Source of the DNA: Alphaproteobacteria bacterium
GTDB lineage: Bacteria > Pseudomonadota > Alphaproteobacteria > Micavibrionales > Micavibrionaceae
Assembly (NCBI GenBank): GCA_002701555.1
Contig: NZVS01000020.1
Location: forward strand, 1-17,260
Reading direction: 5' to 3'
DNA: 17,260 nt
Position 1 is the first letter of the stretch; every line of letters begins with the position of its first letter. Shown here piece by piece: positions 5,916 through 14,116 of this stretch. Made by a program: the position numbers and the translations under genes. The notes below the pieces were generated by a model. That model ran no database searches. It saw nothing but the letters and a program-made list of their open reading frames with translations, and was not told the origin of the DNA.

Positions 5916-8092
5916 GGTTCTTCGGATGGGGGTGGCTGATTGTGTATGCTATCAAGCCTTTCTCTAAACATTTTACAGCTAATGGTAAATTCTCTTTTAA
6001 TCTCGGTGTAAAGTTTTCTGCTTTGGTTATGGTCTGTTTCTTCATTTAAAGAATACATTGTGCTACGACATAGGTTAGAAAAGCCGGATAGTCCAATATT
6101 GCCAGCCATAGACGCCATAGCGTGAAGATGCTCTGCAAGTAATACTGGGTCGTAGCCTGAAGCAACAATATCTTTAAGCTTTAATGATGTATCTTCTTTA
6201 AAGTCTACAAATGTTTCTTGCATTTTTTCTTCGCCTAGAAATGAAATATATTGATGGAATAGGCTCTCATCAAAATTTTCTGAAGTTGGGACTTCAAAGG
6301 AGGGGGGCAGTTCACTTGATGTACCCAGAAGAAAATAATCCAGATTTTCGTATAGCTCAACGGTTTGGACAGGTTTAGGTAAGAAGTCATCTATACCTAC
6401 CTCAAAACATTTTGCAATTTCTTCAGAGGAGGTATTTGCTGTTAATGCAACAATAGGGATTTTTTCGTATTTTTCCATCTTACGTATTTCAGATGCTGTT
6501 TCCAATCCACCCATAACCGGCATACGAATATCAAGTAAAATCATATTGACGTCATCATGCTTTTTAAGGAAATCAATAGCATCTTTACCATTAGAGACAA
6601 TACTAGTCTTGTAACCTCTTGAAGCCAACATGGCCTTTATCAACTCCTGATTCATCGGAATGTCTTCAGCAACCAAAATATGGCTAGAAAATTCAAGTTC
6701 GTTTCTGGGTTTGTTATTAGTGTCTTTACGAGCCGGAATAGTATCCTTAGCATCACAGATTTCAAACGGGAGTGTTATAAAAAAAGTGGTACCTTTATTT
6801 TTTTCACTTTCAACACTTATGTTACCTCTCATCGTGTTGACAAGTTGCCTGCAAATAGCAAGTCCAAGACCCGTCCCTCCATAAGAAATAGCCGTTTCCG
6901 CAGTTTCTTGGGTAAATGATTCAAATATGCGTTCAAACTTGGATGGTTCTATGCCAATACCGGTATCCCTTACTACAAAATCTACTTTCAAAACACCGAA
7001 ACTGTCTTGGATTTCATTAGGCTTAACTGAAAGAGAGATATGCCCTGTTTCAGTAAATTTGATGGCATTGCCGATAATGTTAAAAAGTATTTGGTTTAAA
7101 GAACGACCATTAGCCATGACACATACTGGCATATCACGATCGTAGTACACGTTAAGAGCTAGATTTTTCAATTCAGCTTGTATTTGAAGAGAGTTGAGAG
7201 CAGGGGCAATTGTTTCTTGTAAATTAACAGCTTCCTCTGTTAATTCAGCTTTACCTGACAATAATTTTTCAAAATCAAGGAGATCATTAATAAGTTGGGA
7301 AAGCATGTTACCGCTTTGCTGAATATTTCTGAGGTATTTGGCTTGATAGTTACTAAGTTTGCTGTTTTCCAGTAGCTCGGCATAGCCTATAATGCCAAAC
7401 AGCGGAGTTCTCAACTCGTGGGTCACCGTAGCAATAAATTCTGATTTCGCCCGTGTAGCGTTCTCTGCCCTTTTTTCACTAATAATCAAATCTTCATAAG
7501 CTTGAAGTTGTCGTGTGTGTAAAATAAACAGTCCCCCAAGAAGGAAGCAGAATAAGGTTCCGCTAAATAGGAAGACTGGGAAGTAATGTAAAAAGACTTC
7601 CCTTAACCCATTTTGATCTGGAACGAAAAGCACAAAAGCTAAGCCTATAGGGGTGATCAAGAAGGAATACAGTATCAGCCTGCAAACAGTCATTTGTTGG
7701 TTATGTTTCCTAAGGTAGTGACCGTAAATAGCGCCAATTGCTGTGACCACAATTATAGCTGCAATACCCGCTTCTATGCCTGCACCCCCCATAAAGGGAC
7801 GAAAAACAATGGGAAGGATTGCGGCCACAACAGCACCAACTGGTCCTGCAAAAATACCGGCAAGCCCTAAGATAGGAACGCGTAGGTCGCAAAGGACCCC
7901 CGGTGCTAATTCAAGTCCTAAAAACATAGCTATGATGGTGGCGACGCCGAAGACTACTCCGAGCGTTATTTGCCATACTATGAGAGGTAATTTCCCGTTC
8001 CAGTTGCTAACTAAGATGAATGTCACGAAAAGAGCGGTTATTAAGCCTATATTTTCTAAAAGGCTTTTAAAGATAGTAATTTGATCCATCAT
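5912..8092 (-). CDS. Membrane hybrid sensor histidine kinase (5TM-LYT sensor, HisKA, HATPase, REC, HPt)
   Basis: Numbered from ATG 8092 (726 residues). Residues 1-190 hold several transmembrane helices, with LRVPILGLAGIFAGPVGAV and a later YGH typical of the 5TM receptor domain of LytS/YhcK sensors. The HisKA site is HELRTP with His225. The HATPase shows FNIIGNAIKFT (N box), DTGIGI at 376 and GGTGLGLAI at 405. A receiver follows (VAEDIPMNQE; phospho-acceptor Asp521 in LLDIRMP; Lys in LPKP). A C-terminal HPt has His657 in HAMASMAGNIG, but the Lys usually found three residues after His is Ala. It should autophosphorylate and relay His-Asp-His to a separate regulator, which is not encoded here. 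The longest frame starts at GTG 8110; I prefer ATG 8092, 10 bases after GGGGAG. It follows mutS by about 76 bases; signal and output are unknown. Confidence 0.92.
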   Translation of the reverse strand: MMDQITIFKSLLENIGLITALFVTFILVSNWNGKLPLIVWQITLGVVFGVATIIAMFLGLELAPGVLCDLRVPILGLAGIFAGPVGAVVAAILPIVFRPFMGGAGIEAGIAAIIVVTAIGAIYGHYLRKHNQQMTVCRLILYSFLITPIGLAFVLFVPDQNGLREVFLHYFPVFLFSGTLFCFLLGGLFILHTRQLQAYEDLIISEKRAENATRAKSEFIATVTHELRTPLFGIIGYAELLENSKLSNYQAKYLRNIQQSGNMLSQLINDLLDFEKLLSGKAELTEEAVNLQETIAPALNSLQIQAELKNLALNVYYDRDMPVCVMANGRSLNQILFNIIGNAIKFTETGHISLSVKPNEIQDSFGVLKVDFVVRDTGIGIEPSKFERIFESFTQETAETAISYGGTGLGLAICRQLVNTMRGNISVESEKNKGTTFFITLPFEICDAKDTIPARKDTNNKPRNELEFSSHILVAEDIPMNQELIKAMLASRGYKTSIVSNGKDAIDFLKKHDDVNMILLDIRMPVMGGLETASEIRKMEKYEKIPIVALTANTSSEEIAKCFEVGIDDFLPKPVQTVELYENLDYFLLGTSSELPPSFEVPTSENFDESLFHQYISFLGEEKMQETFVDFKEDTSLKLKDIVASGYDPVLLAEHLHAMASMAGNIGLSGFSNLCRSTMYSLNEETDHNQSRKLYTEIKREFTISCKMFRERLDSIHNQPPPSEEP

Positions 8093-8125
8093 GATAACAA
8101 CACTCCCCACCGCCTTGTATATCTA

Positions 8126-8162
8126 ATTATACACGCAGTATGTTATTAGGGTATTAATAACA
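8126..8162 (-). promoter_or_regulatory. Candidate -10 and inverted repeat before the hybrid kinase gene
   Basis: On the minus strand TATAAT (8131-8126) is perfect, with no clear -35 at 17-18 bases. TGTTATTA (8141-8148) and its complement TAATAACA (8155-8162) form an 8-bp inverted repeat with a 6-base spacer that covers the -35 position. The repeat is too AT-rich for a convincing terminator of mutS; it may be an operator or chance. Confidence 0.3.
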
Positions 8163-8168
8163 CGGAAG

Positions 8169-10856
8169 TTATTTTTTGTGTAACGCTTTCAACCTATATA
8201 AATAATCAAGTGCATCTCTGGGGGAGAAGGTGTCTGGATCCATATTCTCCAGTTCATTGATGACAGGACTTACATTATCCTGGGTTGTGGGCGTTTGCTG
8301 GAATAAGGGCAAATCTTTTGCGATATTGTCAGGTTTTGTTTGTTTGTTGCTGCTTTCTAGCGAATTTAAAACCATTTTAGCTCGTTCTGTGACTTTAACA
8401 GGCAGTCCAGCTAGCTGAGCAACATGTATACCATATGATTTGTCTGCAGCGCCGGCTTTTACCTTATGAAGAAATACTATGTCGTTTTCCCATTCTTTTA
8501 CTGCCATAGCGTGACACGACAGCGACTTTAACGTGTCCGTTAGTGATGTTAATTCGTGGTAATGTGTTGCAAACAAACCCCGACATTTTAGAATTTCATG
8601 CAAATGCTCGACACAAGCCCAGGCGATAGATAACCCATCGTAAGTTGCTGTTCCTCGCCCGATTTCATCAAGTATAACAAGTGACTGTTCAGTTGCCTGA
8701 TTTAGGATTGTTGCTGTTTCCACCATCTCAACCATAAATGTAGAACGTCCTCGGGCTAAATCGTCAGCCGCGCCGACACGACTGAAAACTTTATCAATAA
8801 GTCCGATTGTAGCAGTTTTAGCGGGAACATAACCTCCCATTTGTGCCATAATAGCAATGAGAGCGTTTTGCCTTAGAAATGTTGATTTACCAGCCATATT
8901 AGGCCCCGTGAGAAGCCATAAATACTGGGCTCTATCCAGATTGCAGTTATTTGGGACAAAATTCTTATCACCGGCATCACTTAATGCGCGCTCTACTACC
9001 GGGTGTCGTCCTTCACATATATCGAATTCTTGCCCTGTGGTTAAGTGTGGACGGCAATAATCTTTTTCTGCTGCCATGTCAGCGAATGAATAGGCTACAT
9101 CTAAGTTGGCAATGCCCCTTGCAACACGGGCAAAATCAGGCGCCTCGGCGGTCACTTTTGCCCTGAGATCTTCAAAGATATCAAGTTCAATTGCTATGGA
9201 TTTCTCAGCTGCTGAAGATATATCCCGCTCAAGCTCTGAAAGCTCTGCAGTAGTAAATCTTACAGAATTTGCCAGTGTCTGACGATGAATAAAAGGATTG
9301 TCAGTATTGTCAGATTTTGCAGTTACTATGAGGTCATCAGCTTTTTTTGCGGGAACATCTATGTAGTAACCTAAAATATTATTATGAGATATTTTTAGAC
9401 GGTCTATTCCTGTCATTTTAATATATCGCGACTGTAACTTGGCGATGAGTTGCTTGCTTTCTGATCTCAATAAACGCAATTCATCAAGTTTTGTGTGATA
9501 GCCATTTTCAATAAAACCTCCGTCTCGAAGTAAAGCGGGAGGGTTTTCACATAAGGCGTTGTTTAAAATACTTTGTAGATTGTTTAAATTCGTCCCGGGT
9601 CGTATGGCCTCAGATATTATTTTTAATGCATCCGAATGTTTACCATCAGCAATTAAAACGGCATGAATTTCTTGTGCAGCGCTTAACCCGGCAGCCAAAG
9701 CACACATATCTCTGGGCGTTCCGCGGGCTACACAAAGGCGGCTTAATGCTCGTTCAATATCCGGTGTATTCTTCAGTAAAATTTTTAATTGGTCTTTAAG
9801 CGAGGGTTTGGCAAACAAAGCGCCTACTTCATCAAGGCGCTGGTTTATTAGGGCAGTATCTCTTAAAGGAGCCATAAGCCTGTTTTGAAGCTCTCTCGCG
9901 CCTGCTGGCGTAACTGTTCTGTCTATAGCCCATAGCAGAGAACCTTTGCGTTCTCCTCCAAGGGTAGACGCAAGCTCCAGATTTCTCCTTGTAGCGACGT
10001 CAATAGACATCACTGCATTACCTTCAACACGTTCAAGAGAATTTAGAAAGGGCAGGCTACCTTTTTGCGTGCGATCAAGATAATCAATTAAGGCACCTGA
10101 CGCTGCTAATTCTGCTCTTGAGAAAACCCCAAAGCTATCTAGCGTTCCTACGCCAAATACCTCTTCCAAGCGTAGCCGTGCATTATCACTGTCAAATAAA
10201 CTCTTCGGCATCGGCGTAATGTCGCAGATAAAGTCTTCCAGCTTATCTAATATAGTATCTTGCAAGGAATCTGGGTAGATGATCTCGCTTGGGGAAATGC
10301 GTGCAAGTGATGAGACAATTTCGCCTTCGGAAACAGGTTGCACGAAAAAAGCGCCAGTTGAAATATCTAGCCATGATAAACTGTATTGGCCACCTATATG
10401 AGATATAACAGCAAGGTAATTACTTTTTGAGGCATCTAGCAGATGATCTTCAGTCAAAGTTCCGGCCGTAACAACACGTACGACATCTCTTTTAACAAGG
10501 GCTTTGCTACCTCCACGTTTTTTTGCTTCCGCGGGGGTTTCGGTCTGTTCGCAAATAGCAACTTTGAGACCAGCCTTAATGAGTTTCGCCAGATAGGGGT
10601 CATGAGAGTGGTACGGGACACCGCACATCGGAATTTTCTCACCCTGATTTTTTCCGCGTTGTGTAAGGGTAATATCAAGAATAGACGCCGCTTTTTCAGC
10701 GTCATCGAAAAACAATTCGTAAAAATCACCCATCCGGTAGAAAAGTAGTGTTTCCGGATAATGCTGCTTTAGTTCATGGTATTGGGCCATCATCGGTGTG
10801 TGACCGTCTTCCATAAAGTCTTCGGCAGTTTTTAACTGTGCTGCACTGGCAGTCAT
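8169..10856 (-). CDS. mutS: DNA mismatch repair ATPase MutS
   Basis: MutS recognises mismatches and small loops and recruits MutL. From ATG 10856 the protein has 895 residues, a normal length. HTPMMAQY and LLFYRMGDFYELF open the mismatch-binding domain; Phe45-x-Glu47 is the wedge that stacks on the mismatch. The ATPase has Walker A GPNMAGKST at 651-659, Walker B LVILDE with Asp730-Glu731, and an ATHYHELT motif. DLPLF at 848-852 resembles the beta-clamp-binding pentapeptide. The frame can be extended to 10949, but that adds 31 residues overlapping dut with no MutS similarity; ATG 10856 starts 25 bases after the dut stop and matches family N-termini. Its Shine-Dalgarno is weak (GGGGA about 13 bases away), suggesting translational coupling to dut. 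It lies in a coaBC-dut-mutS run, probably one transcript. Confidence 0.97.
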   Translation of the reverse strand: MTASAAQLKTAEDFMEDGHTPMMAQYHELKQHYPETLLFYRMGDFYELFFDDAEKAASILDITLTQRGKNQGEKIPMCGVPYHSHDPYLAKLIKAGLKVAICEQTETPAEAKKRGGSKALVKRDVVRVVTAGTLTEDHLLDASKSNYLAVISHIGGQYSLSWLDISTGAFFVQPVSEGEIVSSLARISPSEIIYPDSLQDTILDKLEDFICDITPMPKSLFDSDNARLRLEEVFGVGTLDSFGVFSRAELAASGALIDYLDRTQKGSLPFLNSLERVEGNAVMSIDVATRRNLELASTLGGERKGSLLWAIDRTVTPAGARELQNRLMAPLRDTALINQRLDEVGALFAKPSLKDQLKILLKNTPDIERALSRLCVARGTPRDMCALAAGLSAAQEIHAVLIADGKHSDALKIISEAIRPGTNLNNLQSILNNALCENPPALLRDGGFIENGYHTKLDELRLLRSESKQLIAKLQSRYIKMTGIDRLKISHNNILGYYIDVPAKKADDLIVTAKSDNTDNPFIHRQTLANSVRFTTAELSELERDISSAAEKSIAIELDIFEDLRAKVTAEAPDFARVARGIANLDVAYSFADMAAEKDYCRPHLTTGQEFDICEGRHPVVERALSDAGDKNFVPNNCNLDRAQYLWLLTGPNMAGKSTFLRQNALIAIMAQMGGYVPAKTATIGLIDKVFSRVGAADDLARGRSTFMVEMVETATILNQATEQSLVILDEIGRGTATYDGLSIAWACVEHLHEILKCRGLFATHYHELTSLTDTLKSLSCHAMAVKEWENDIVFLHKVKAGAADKSYGIHVAQLAGLPVKVTERAKMVLNSLESSNKQTKPDNIAKDLPLFQQTPTTQDNVSPVINELENMDPDTFSPRDALDYLYRLKALHKK

Positions 10857-10881
10857 CTTTTTATAAATTTCCCCAAAAGAC

Positions 10882-11379
10882 TTATTCTGTACCCGTAGAG
10901 CCAAAGCCACCAGTTCCACGAGTAGTGTTTTCAAGATCTTCGGCCTCAATTAAATGGGCTTGCGTGTATGGTGCTACTACCATCTGTGCAATGCGCATTC
11001 CACGGTCTATTGTGAAGCTATCTTGGGAGTGGTTGATAAGGATTACTTTTATTTCTCCACGGTAATCAGCATCTATAGTGCCCGGAGTGTTCAGGACGGT
11101 CACCCCGTTTTTTGCAGCCAAACCTGATCTTGGCCTGATTTGAGCTTCAAAACCGTCGGGTAAGGCGATCGCAATGCCTGTTGGAACCATCATACGCTCC
11201 CCAGGAGCAATTTCGACCGCTTCGTCAATTGCGGCTTGAAGGTCCATACCGGCTGAAGCCTCTGTAGCATATTTGGGAAGAGGTAAGGATTTACCGTTTT
11301 CTAGTCTTTTTACTGCAACTGTGGCACTTGCAAAAACGTTATCGCTATTTGGCTGAAATGATGTTGAGGTTGTTGTCAT
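10882..11379 (-). CDS. dut: Deoxyuridine 5'-triphosphate nucleotidohydrolase (dUTPase)
   Basis: Dut hydrolyses dUTP to dUMP and pyrophosphate, keeping uracil out of DNA and feeding dTMP synthesis; the active form is a trimer. From ATG 11379 it has 165 residues, near the usual 150-160. All five motifs are present: ASAGMD (41-46), RPRSGLA (82-88), GTIDADYRG (100-108) with the catalytic Asp, RGMRIAQMV (126-134) and RGTGGFGSTG (154-163). The open frame reaches back to ATG 11424, but ATG 11379 has an excellent AGAAGGA just upstream and avoids an unconserved Lys-rich leader, so I chose it. The first 35 bases overlap the end of coaBC, implying coupling; the coaBC-dut pair is common in bacteria. Confidence 0.96.
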   Translation of the reverse strand: MTTTSTSFQPNSDNVFASATVAVKRLENGKSLPLPKYATEASAGMDLQAAIDEAVEIAPGERMMVPTGIAIALPDGFEAQIRPRSGLAAKNGVTVLNTPGTIDADYRGEIKVILINHSQDSFTIDRGMRIAQMVVAPYTQAHLIEAEDLENTTRGTGGFGSTGTE

Positions 11380-12610
11380 TTTTTCCTTCTCTTTCAAATG
11401 TTTTGAATTTGTCTGCAATTTCATGCGCCAATTTTATAGCAACGTCTTTTTTCGTAAGCCGTGGCCATTCCTCGCAAGAAAGCTCATTATTTTCATCTGA
11501 TTTTATAAGGTTTACATGATTCTCGTCTGAACCAAAAATATTATTCGTATGCGTTACGTCATTAGCCAAAATCCAATCGCATCCTTTGGTTTTTATCTTC
11601 CTTTTTGCTTTATCCTTCAGGTCTCCTGTTTCGGCTGCAAAGCCGATGACAAGATCTGGCCTTCTGTCGCAGGACGCAACATACTTCAAAATATCCTCGT
11701 TCTCGGTCATCTCAAGCGTGAGCGGCGTAGCGCCTTCCGATTTTTTGAGTTTAGTATCTGATGGGGTTTTAATTTTCCAATCCGCAACTGCAGCAACACC
11801 AATGAATATATCTGCCGGCAAAAGATTTTTAACCTGATTTAGCATGTCCGTTGCAGATGTCACTGGATAATTCTTTACTTTTGCTGGGGGATTAAGGGAG
11901 ACAGGCCCGGATACAAGATGTACTTCTGCACCCCATTTTGCCAAAACCTCAGAGATGGCATGACCTTGTTTGCCGGATGAATGATTAGAAATGTATCGTA
12001 CGGGATCAATAGGTTCGTGAGTAGGCCCACTGGTTACAATAACTTTAAGACCTGCAAGCTTTTGCCCGTTTTGGAAGTGATTTAGGGTATCCTCAAACAC
12101 AGTTTCAGGCTCGCTCATGCGACCCATTCCAGTTTCCCCACAGGCCATTTCCCCGTTTTCTGGCCCTGTAACATATACCCCGCGTTTTTCTAGAGTGCGC
12201 ATATTGGCTTGTGTAGCAGGATTGTCCCACATCTTATGATTCATGGCTGGTGCTATCATAATATCTTTGTCAGCGGCCAATACACACGTAGATGCAAGGT
12301 CATCCGCACGCCCATGTGCCAGTTTCGCTATAAAATCCGCACTGGCAGGCGCAATGACTATGAGATCTGCTTCGCGTGAGAGGCGGATATGTCCCATTTC
12401 ACTCTCGTCTTTCAATGACCATAAATCTGTATAGGCCTGATTTTCGCATAATGCCGACACGCTGAGGGGGGTAACAAACTGTTCCCCACCTTTTGTCAGA
12501 ATTGCTCGAACAGAAGCTCCTGCCTTTCTATACTGCCTGATAAGGTCCAGAGTTTTATAGGCTGCAATGCCGCCAGTTATAACAAGTAATATCGATTTGT
12601 CTTTTAACAT
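11345..12610 (-). CDS. coaBC: Bifunctional phosphopantothenoylcysteine decarboxylase / phosphopantothenate-cysteine ligase
   Basis: This enzyme joins cysteine to 4'-phosphopantothenate and decarboxylates the product to 4'-phosphopantetheine, two steps of coenzyme A synthesis. Length (421 residues) is normal. The N-terminal flavin-dependent CoaC half has TGGIAAYK (12-19), the active-site His74 in GHIRL, PAMNHKMW (121-128) with Asn124, and GEMACGETGMGRM (153-165) with Cys157. The CoaB half starts near 185 with VTSGPTHEPIDPVRYISNHSSGKQG (192-216, Asn209), followed by AAVADW (273-278) and KLKKSE (287-292) with the catalytic Lys. AAAGG lies 6 bases before ATG 12610. A terminator-like hairpin ends only 14 bases before the ATG, which makes attenuation or a promoter overlapping it likely. 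Confidence 0.97.
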   Translation of the reverse strand: MLKDKSILLVITGGIAAYKTLDLIRQYRKAGASVRAILTKGGEQFVTPLSVSALCENQAYTDLWSLKDESEMGHIRLSREADLIVIAPASADFIAKLAHGRADDLASTCVLAADKDIMIAPAMNHKMWDNPATQANMRTLEKRGVYVTGPENGEMACGETGMGRMSEPETVFEDTLNHFQNGQKLAGLKVIVTSGPTHEPIDPVRYISNHSSGKQGHAISEVLAKWGAEVHLVSGPVSLNPPAKVKNYPVTSATDMLNQVKNLLPADIFIGVAAVADWKIKTPSDTKLKKSEGATPLTLEMTENEDILKYVASCDRRPDLVIGFAAETGDLKDKAKRKIKTKGCDWILANDVTHTNNIFGSDENHVNLIKSDENNELSCEEWPRLTKKDVAIKLAHEIADKFKTFEREGKNDNNLNIISAK

Positions 12611-12624
12611 GACATACCTTTGCC

Positions 12625-12661
12625 AAAAAAATACGGCCCTGAAATGAATTTCAAGGCCGTA
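12625..12661 (-). terminator. Rho-independent terminator between the acidic-protein gene and coaBC
   Basis: Outer arms 12632-12638 and 12655-12661 (TACGGCC and complement) plus inner arms 12640-12644 and 12649-12653 form a 7+5 bp stem with one C-A mismatch and a TGAA loop. Seven T follow on the minus strand (12631-12625). The T-run ends 14 bases before the coaBC start codon. A -10-like TATAGT (minus strand, 12666-12661) abuts the 5' arm, with no recognisable -35. Confidence 0.82.
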
Positions 12662-12722
12662 CTATAAATCAGTTTGAGAGGAAAAAGCGAATCAATTTAC
12701 CCGCTTACCTCCTATGCTTGAA

Positions 12723-13166
12723 TTACATGTGGTCTTCTGGCTCAGTTTCGCCAATGCCCATGTCTTCAGCAGCTTTTTCCATGTTGTCTGCTGCATCATC
12801 AAAAGCATTATCTTCGTCTTCAGCAACGTCTTGTGCGTTTTCAGCAGCTTCGTCCATGGCTTCTTCAGCTTCATCAACAGCTTCATCAGCTTCTTGTGCT
12901 GCTTCAGTTTCGCTCATTTCATCCATAGCTTCTTCTGTATTTTCAGCAGCTTCATCCATGCTTTCTTCAGCATTGATAGTTGTGACTGTGTTATCATATG
13001 TTTCAGTCATGCCCTGTGTAGTTGTGTCAAGCTGTGTGCCCATTTCGCCAGCAGCAGGTGTCACATCATTCATTGTTGTACCTGTGTTGTCACTGCTCAA
13101 AAATCCAACGGCTGCAATCGCAACGATAACAGCAGCGGCAATAGCTGTAAGTGTAGTTTTGTTCAT
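12723..13166 (-). CDS. Membrane-anchored or exported acidic Ala/Glu/Asp repeat protein, coiled-coil-like
   Basis: No family is recognised. The 147-residue protein starts MNKTTLTAIAAAVIVAIAAVGFLSS, one hydrophobic helix acting as an uncleaved anchor or signal peptide; no lipobox Cys is present. A Thr/Gly/Met stretch follows to about residue 65. From there to about 135 it is made of Ala, Glu, Asp, Met and Asn with recurring units such as EAMDEAAEN and EEAMDE spaced near seven to eleven residues, predicting a long acidic helix or coiled coil. After the hydrophobic segment there is a single Lys and no Arg. AAGGAG lies 6 bases before ATG 13166. It sits between ubiE and coaBC, where many alphaproteobacteria have ubiB, but bears no resemblance to that kinase-like protein. 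A terminator follows. Confidence 0.75.
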   Translation of the reverse strand: MNKTTLTAIAAAVIVAIAAVGFLSSDNTGTTMNDVTPAAGEMGTQLDTTTQGMTETYDNTVTTINAEESMDEAAENTEEAMDEMSETEAAQEADEAVDEAEEAMDEAAENAQDVAEDEDNAFDDAADNMEKAAEDMGIGETEPEDHM

Positions 13167-13252
13167 GTTTGTCTCCTTAAAGAACTGTTATTACAAATAT
13201 TTGGCTTCTTTTATCCTGTAGGGCAGGATTTGTAAAGCTCTATATGTATGCA

Positions 13253-13276
13253 ATAAAACCTTACCATAATGCAAGG
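13253..13276 (-). terminator. Weak candidate terminator of ubiE
   Basis: On the minus strand CCTTGC and GGTAAGG arms (13276-13259, including one G-T pair) form a six-pair stem around a short AT-rich loop, followed by TTTTAT. It lies 16 bases after the ubiE stop. Stability is low, so this is tentative. Confidence 0.3.
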
Positions 13277-13292
13277 GCTTTTTTCATAAGTC

Positions 13293-14054
13293 CTAAGTTT
13301 TCCACCCTTCATGTATGCAAACTATTCCCAAACTCATTGGTAAGCTATGAGTTTTGCCGAAGCCAGCTTCGTGCATGCGTTTTTCTAAAGCAGCCGGTTT
13401 AGGAAATTTTCTGATGCTTTCTACCAGATACTTGTAACTACCTTCATCACCTGCAACTATTTTGCCGATTTTGGGTATGACATTGTAAGAATAGAGATCA
13501 TAAAGCTTGCTCATTGCTGGGTCATCTATATGTGAGAATTCAAGGCAAAAGAATCGACCTCCAGGTTTCAGAACACGGCAAGCTTCTGCAAGGGCTTTAT
13601 CTATATGCGTTACATTTCTCAGCCCAAAAGCAATTGTGTAAACATCAAAGGAGTTATCTTCAAATGGCAAATCTTCCGCATTACCCGTAATAAAATCAAA
13701 GTTATGAAGATAGCCGCGATCTATGGCCCGGTCCCTGCCAACCTCTAACATTGATGAGTTAATATCGCACACCGTAATATTTGTAGTGGCTGATGTGGCT
13801 TTTCTTATCCTGAAGGCTATATCGCCTGTACCGCCTGCAACATCAAGAAATTCTTGGTTTCGTTTGGGCCGTATTCGTCTTATAAGGCGGTCTTTCCAAA
13901 GCCTGTGGACACCTGCGGACATAAGGTCATTCATAACGTCATATTTACTTGCGACATTATCAAAGACGCCAAGGACTTTACGGGTCTTTTCGGTAGGAGT
14001 GACTTTTTCTTCACCAAACCATTCACGTTCAGGATTTGTATTCTTATCGGTCAT
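13293..14054 (-). CDS. ubiE: Ubiquinone/menaquinone biosynthesis C-methyltransferase UbiE
   Basis: UbiE uses S-adenosylmethionine to methylate the quinone ring carbon in ubiquinone (and, where present, menaquinone) synthesis at the inner membrane surface. The 253 residues match the family length. The first signature, YDVMNDLMSAGVHRLWKD, is at 38-55; the methyltransferase nucleotide-binding loop DVAGGTGDIAFR is at 71-82, with the acidic CDIN at 96-99; NAEDLPF is at 125-131 and FGLRNV at 143-148; the second signature RVLKPGGRFFCLEFS is at 160-174. AGAGGA precedes ATG 14054 by 6-7 bases. It is divergent from murJ with 62 bases between. ubiB, a frequent downstream neighbour, is not found next to it. 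Confidence 0.96.
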   Translation of the reverse strand: MTDKNTNPEREWFGEEKVTPTEKTRKVLGVFDNVASKYDVMNDLMSAGVHRLWKDRLIRRIRPKRNQEFLDVAGGTGDIAFRIRKATSATTNITVCDINSSMLEVGRDRAIDRGYLHNFDFITGNAEDLPFEDNSFDVYTIAFGLRNVTHIDKALAEACRVLKPGGRFFCLEFSHIDDPAMSKLYDLYSYNVIPKIGKIVAGDEGSYKYLVESIRKFPKPAALEKRMHEAGFGKTHSLPMSLGIVCIHEGWKT

Positions 14055-14079
14055 TCATCTTCCTCTTGGATAATCTTCA

Positions 14080-14094
14080 TGCTATGAGATAGCA
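14080..14094. promoter_or_regulatory. Inverted repeat between divergent ubiE and murJ
   Basis: TGCTAT, GAG, ATAGCA is a perfect 6-bp inverted repeat in the 62-base divergent intergenic region. It may be an operator or a short RNA stem in the murJ leader. No clear promoter pair was found on either side. Confidence 0.25.
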
Positions 14095-14116
14095 CGATGG
14101 AAAAGGATTTGCACTT

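Noticed and set aside
10857..10949. 31-residue N-terminal extension of MutS overlapping dut
   Set aside because: It has no MutS similarity and lies inside dut codons; ATG 10856 gives the family N-terminus.
11380..11424. Longer dut start at ATG 11424
   Set aside because: ATG 11379 has a strong AGAAGGA ribosome site, and the extra Lys-rich residues are unlike dUTPases; they overlap coaBC.
12669..12713. Perfect AGGAGG (12708-12713) followed by an 8-codon TTG frame ending in TGA, resembling a leader peptide before the coaBC hairpin
   Set aside because: The spacing of 12 bases to TTG is too long, the start is rare, and the peptide shows no regulatory codon run; probably chance.
13213..13229. 6-bp hairpin ATCCTG/CAGGAT upstream of the acidic-protein gene
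   Set aside because: Short stem, no T-run on either strand; not a convincing terminator or riboswitch.
12714..13235. Long plus-strand open frames opposite the acidic protein gene (Ser/Ala-rich and Cys/Phe-rich)
   Set aside because: They mirror the repetitive Glu/Ala codons of the minus gene; that gene has the ribosome site, hydrophobic anchor and terminator.
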